Shown here: piece by piece, positions 10,836 to 12,821 of the stretch | Layout: the number at the start of each line of letters is the position of its first letter | Numbering within the stretch: the stretch's first letter is position 1 | DNA from: Patescibacteria group bacterium UBA7522 | Lineage (GTDB): Bacteria; Patescibacteriota; CPR2; UBA1875 | Assembly: GCA_002476865.1 (NCBI GenBank) | Contig: DLNA01000027.1 | Location: forward strand, 9,381 to 22,201 | DNA length: 12,821 nucleotides | Direction: 5' to 3' | Notes under the pieces: model-generated | The model's database searches: none | What the model saw: the letters and a program-made list of their open reading frames with translations, nothing else | Told to the model about the DNA's origin: nothing | Translations under genes and position numbers: made by a program

Positions 10836-12821
10836 CTATTTTAATATCTTTGCTAAATATTGGCCCGTATACGATTTTGATACTTTGGCGACCTGTTCTG
10901 GTGTCCCCTCGGCAACAATCTCACCACCCTGATCTCCACCATCAGGACCAAGATCAATAATCCAATCGGAACATTTAATAACATCTAGGTTATGCTCAAC
11001 AATTAAAACAGTATTACCAAGGTCAACCAAAGCACTTAAAACCTTCATTAGACGGCTAACATCATCAAAATGAAGACCGGTTGTTGGCTCGTCTAAGATA
11101 TAAAGGGTCTGCCCAGTTGATTTTCTGGCTAGTTCTGTGGCTAGCTTTACGCGCTGAGCTTCGCCACCAGAAAGAGTGGTTGCCGGCTGACCAAGTTTAA
11201 TGTATCCAAGGCCAACATCAAATAGTGTCTGTAGTTTTGTTTTGATTGACGGTATGTTAACAAAAAAATCCAATGCCTCTTCAACCGTCATATCCAAAAC
11301 ATCAGAGATTGATTTACCCTTATAGTGAATCTCTAGCGCTTCTTTGTTGTATCTTTTACCCTTACATTCTTCACAAGTAACATAGACATCAGGCAGAAAG
11401 TGCATCTCGATTTTCAAGATCCCTTCACCGTGACAGGACTCACAACGACCACCCTTAACGTTAAAGGAAAATCGACCGGCTTTATAGCTCCTCATTTTTG
11501 CATCCGGGGTTGCGGCAAAAAGCTCTCTGATGTTCGAAAAAACACCCGTATACGTCGCCGGATTGGAGCGCGGTGTTCTTCCGATTGGGGACTGATCAAT
11601 ATCAATAACCTTATCAAGATTTTTTAGTCCTTCAATCGTTTTGTGTTTGCCCGGAGTATCTTGTGCTCGATGATAAACTCCAGAAAGTTTTTTTGCTAAA
11701 GTGTCATTAATTAAAGACGACTTACCGGAGCCGGAGACACCGGTTATAGAGACCATCTTGCCAAGCGGAATCTTAACGTCAATATTCTTTAGGTTATTCT
11801 CTTCTGCTCCGACGATTTCTATTCTTTTTCCATTTCCAGCTCTTCTTTTTGGCGGATATTCAATTGATTTTTTACCAGAAAGATAAAGGCCAGTAATTGA
11901 CTTTTTGTCGCTCTTTACCTCTTTTGGTGTGCCTTCAGAGATAATCTTACCACCATGCTCGCCAGCACCGGGACCAACGTCTATTAACCAGTCGGCTTCC
12001 TCCATCGTCTCTGAGTCATGCTCAACCACAATTACTGTATTGCCAAGATTTCTTAATTTTTTTAAAGTTTGAATTAACTTTTGATTATCTCTTTGATGAA
12101 GTCCAATTGACGGCTCGTCTAATATATACAAAACGCCCATCAAAGAAGATCCTATTTGGGTCGCCAAGCGAATTCTTTGTGCTTCGCCACCCGAAAGCGT
12201 TCTTGCCGTTCTATCAAGTGTAAGATAATTTAAACCAACGTTTAACATAAATCTTAAACGAGCCGTGATCTCTTTCAGAACCTGCCTTGCAATCTCCTGA
12301 TCTCTTTCGGAAAGATTTATGTTTTCAAAGAAACTCAAGCAAGAATCAATCGGCATATTTACTATATCGACAATTGATTTTTTTGCTACGGTTACCCTAG
12401 AAAATTCCGGCTTTAGACGGTCACCATTACAAGTAGTGCATTTTCTAACGGCCATATATTTTTCAATCTCTTTTCTGACATAGTCCGAGTCCGTTTCGCG
12501 ATATCGTCTTTCAAGATTCGCGACAACACCCTCAAACCTTGTTTCATAAAACCTCTCTGAACCAACCGGCACTTCAATAATTTCATCACCAGTTCCATAC
12601 ATAATCAAACCGATTGCTTTTTTAGAGAGTTCTTTAAAAGGGACATCAATCGCAAACCCATACTTCTTACCAACCGCTACCAATATCTGTGTGTACCAGC
12701 CCATTTTAGCGGTTGTCCTTGCCCAGGGCCTAATCGCTCCCTCGGCTATTGTAAGCCGAGGATTTGGCACCACAAGCTCGGGGTCTATTTCTAATTTAGT
12801 GCCCAGTCCAGTACAAGCGGG
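10836..12821 (-). CDS. uvrA: UvrABC excinuclease subunit A (5' end cut by window edge)
   Basis: UvrA is the damage-scanning ABC ATPase that loads UvrB in nucleotide excision repair. The 661 visible codons correspond to about the last 70 percent of a typical 940-residue protein. The frame runs open to the edge, which reads ...ACTGLGTKLEID, the family sequence just after the first CxxC pair of zinc module 1. Then come CTTCNGDRLKPE (second half of the module), the first ABC signature LSGGEAQRIRLATQIG with LYILDEPSIGLH, Walker A GVSGSGKSSLIND, zinc module 2 (CESCHGEG and CEECKGKR), and the second signature LSGGEAQRVKLATELA with LYILDEPTTGLH. All visible catalytic motifs are intact. A GTG at 12773 is internal, not the start. 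It heads the visible uvrA-HD-uvrC unit; the promoter is outside the window. Confidence 0.98.
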   Translation of the reverse strand, partial: PACTGLGTKLEIDPELVVPNPRLTIAEGAIRPWARTTAKMGWYTQILVAVGKKYGFAIDVPFKELSKKAIGLIMYGTGDEIIEVPVGSERFYETRFEGVVANLERRYRETDSDYVRKEIEKYMAVRKCTTCNGDRLKPEFSRVTVAKKSIVDIVNMPIDSCLSFFENINLSERDQEIARQVLKEITARLRFMLNVGLNYLTLDRTARTLSGGEAQRIRLATQIGSSLMGVLYILDEPSIGLHQRDNQKLIQTLKKLRNLGNTVIVVEHDSETMEEADWLIDVGPGAGEHGGKIISEGTPKEVKSDKKSITGLYLSGKKSIEYPPKRRAGNGKRIEIVGAEENNLKNIDVKIPLGKMVSITGVSGSGKSSLINDTLAKKLSGVYHRAQDTPGKHKTIEGLKNLDKVIDIDQSPIGRTPRSNPATYTGVFSNIRELFAATPDAKMRSYKAGRFSFNVKGGRCESCHGEGILKIEMHFLPDVYVTCEECKGKRYNKEALEIHYKGKSISDVLDMTVEEALDFFVNIPSIKTKLQTLFDVGLGYIKLGQPATTLSGGEAQRVKLATELARKSTGQTLYILDEPTTGLHFDDVSRLMKVLSALVDLGNTVLIVEHNLDVIKCSDWIIDLGPDGGDQGGEIVAEGTPEQVAKVSKSYTGQYLAKILK

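Overview
The window looks like part of a reduced, AT-rich bacterial genome, most probably a Candidate Phyla Radiation (Patescibacteria) member of the Parcubacteria/Microgenomates kind. This is inferred from the gene set: short MscL, LemA, an RNHCP-domain protein, an orphan family-5 solute-binding protein beside secG, a stand-alone YvcK, and tightly packed short genes. The phylum cannot be settled from this window alone. TGA is used as a stop (uvrC ends in TGA), so this is not a code-25 lineage. Nearly everything lies on the minus strand; the only plus-strand genes are a small overlapping ORF pair at 8130-8568.

Layout from left to right (minus-strand transcription runs right to left). 1-455: 5' part of ligA, running off the left edge. 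628-1907: deoC and a LOG-like Rossmann protein, an apparent operon with its own promoter. 1983-2903: lemA-mscL, ending in an intrinsic terminator. 3015-3566: a membrane-anchored LysM protein. 3706-4476: six tRNA genes (transcription order Leu-GAG, Phe-GAA, Val-TAC, Gly-GCC, Cys-GCA, Leu-TAA) with a strong promoter upstream and a terminator downstream. A 190-bp spacer rich in inverted repeats interrupts the cluster. 4581-6557: secG and a membrane-anchored solute-binding protein. 6619-7983: yvcK, a newly proposed 47-codon ORF, and an RNHCP protein. 8130-8568: the plus-strand ORF pair, probably a single frameshifted or frameshift-decoded gene. 8556-12821: uvrC, an HD-domain hydrolase and uvrA (5' end off the right edge), an apparent nucleotide-excision-repair operon with the HD protein between the two uvr genes.

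The biology is mostly housekeeping: DNA repair and ligation, secretion, envelope, osmotic protection, tRNA supply and deoxyribose metabolism. The more unusual signals are regulatory and architectural. Several promoters are extended -10 elements (TGN-TAYAAT). At ligA, secG and yvcK the -10 sits so close to the ATG that the mRNAs should be leaderless or nearly so, whereas lemA, mscL, deoC, the LOG gene and the LysM gene have Shine-Dalgarno sequences. Two intrinsic terminators overlap the promoter of the next gene. UvrC carries two low-complexity insertions, one built from a 7-bp tandem repeat, and lacks one of the expected Fe-S cysteines. I see no convincing new defence or mobile system. The least explained parts are the plus-strand ORF pair, the structured spacer in the tRNA cluster and the small ORF before the RNHCP gene.
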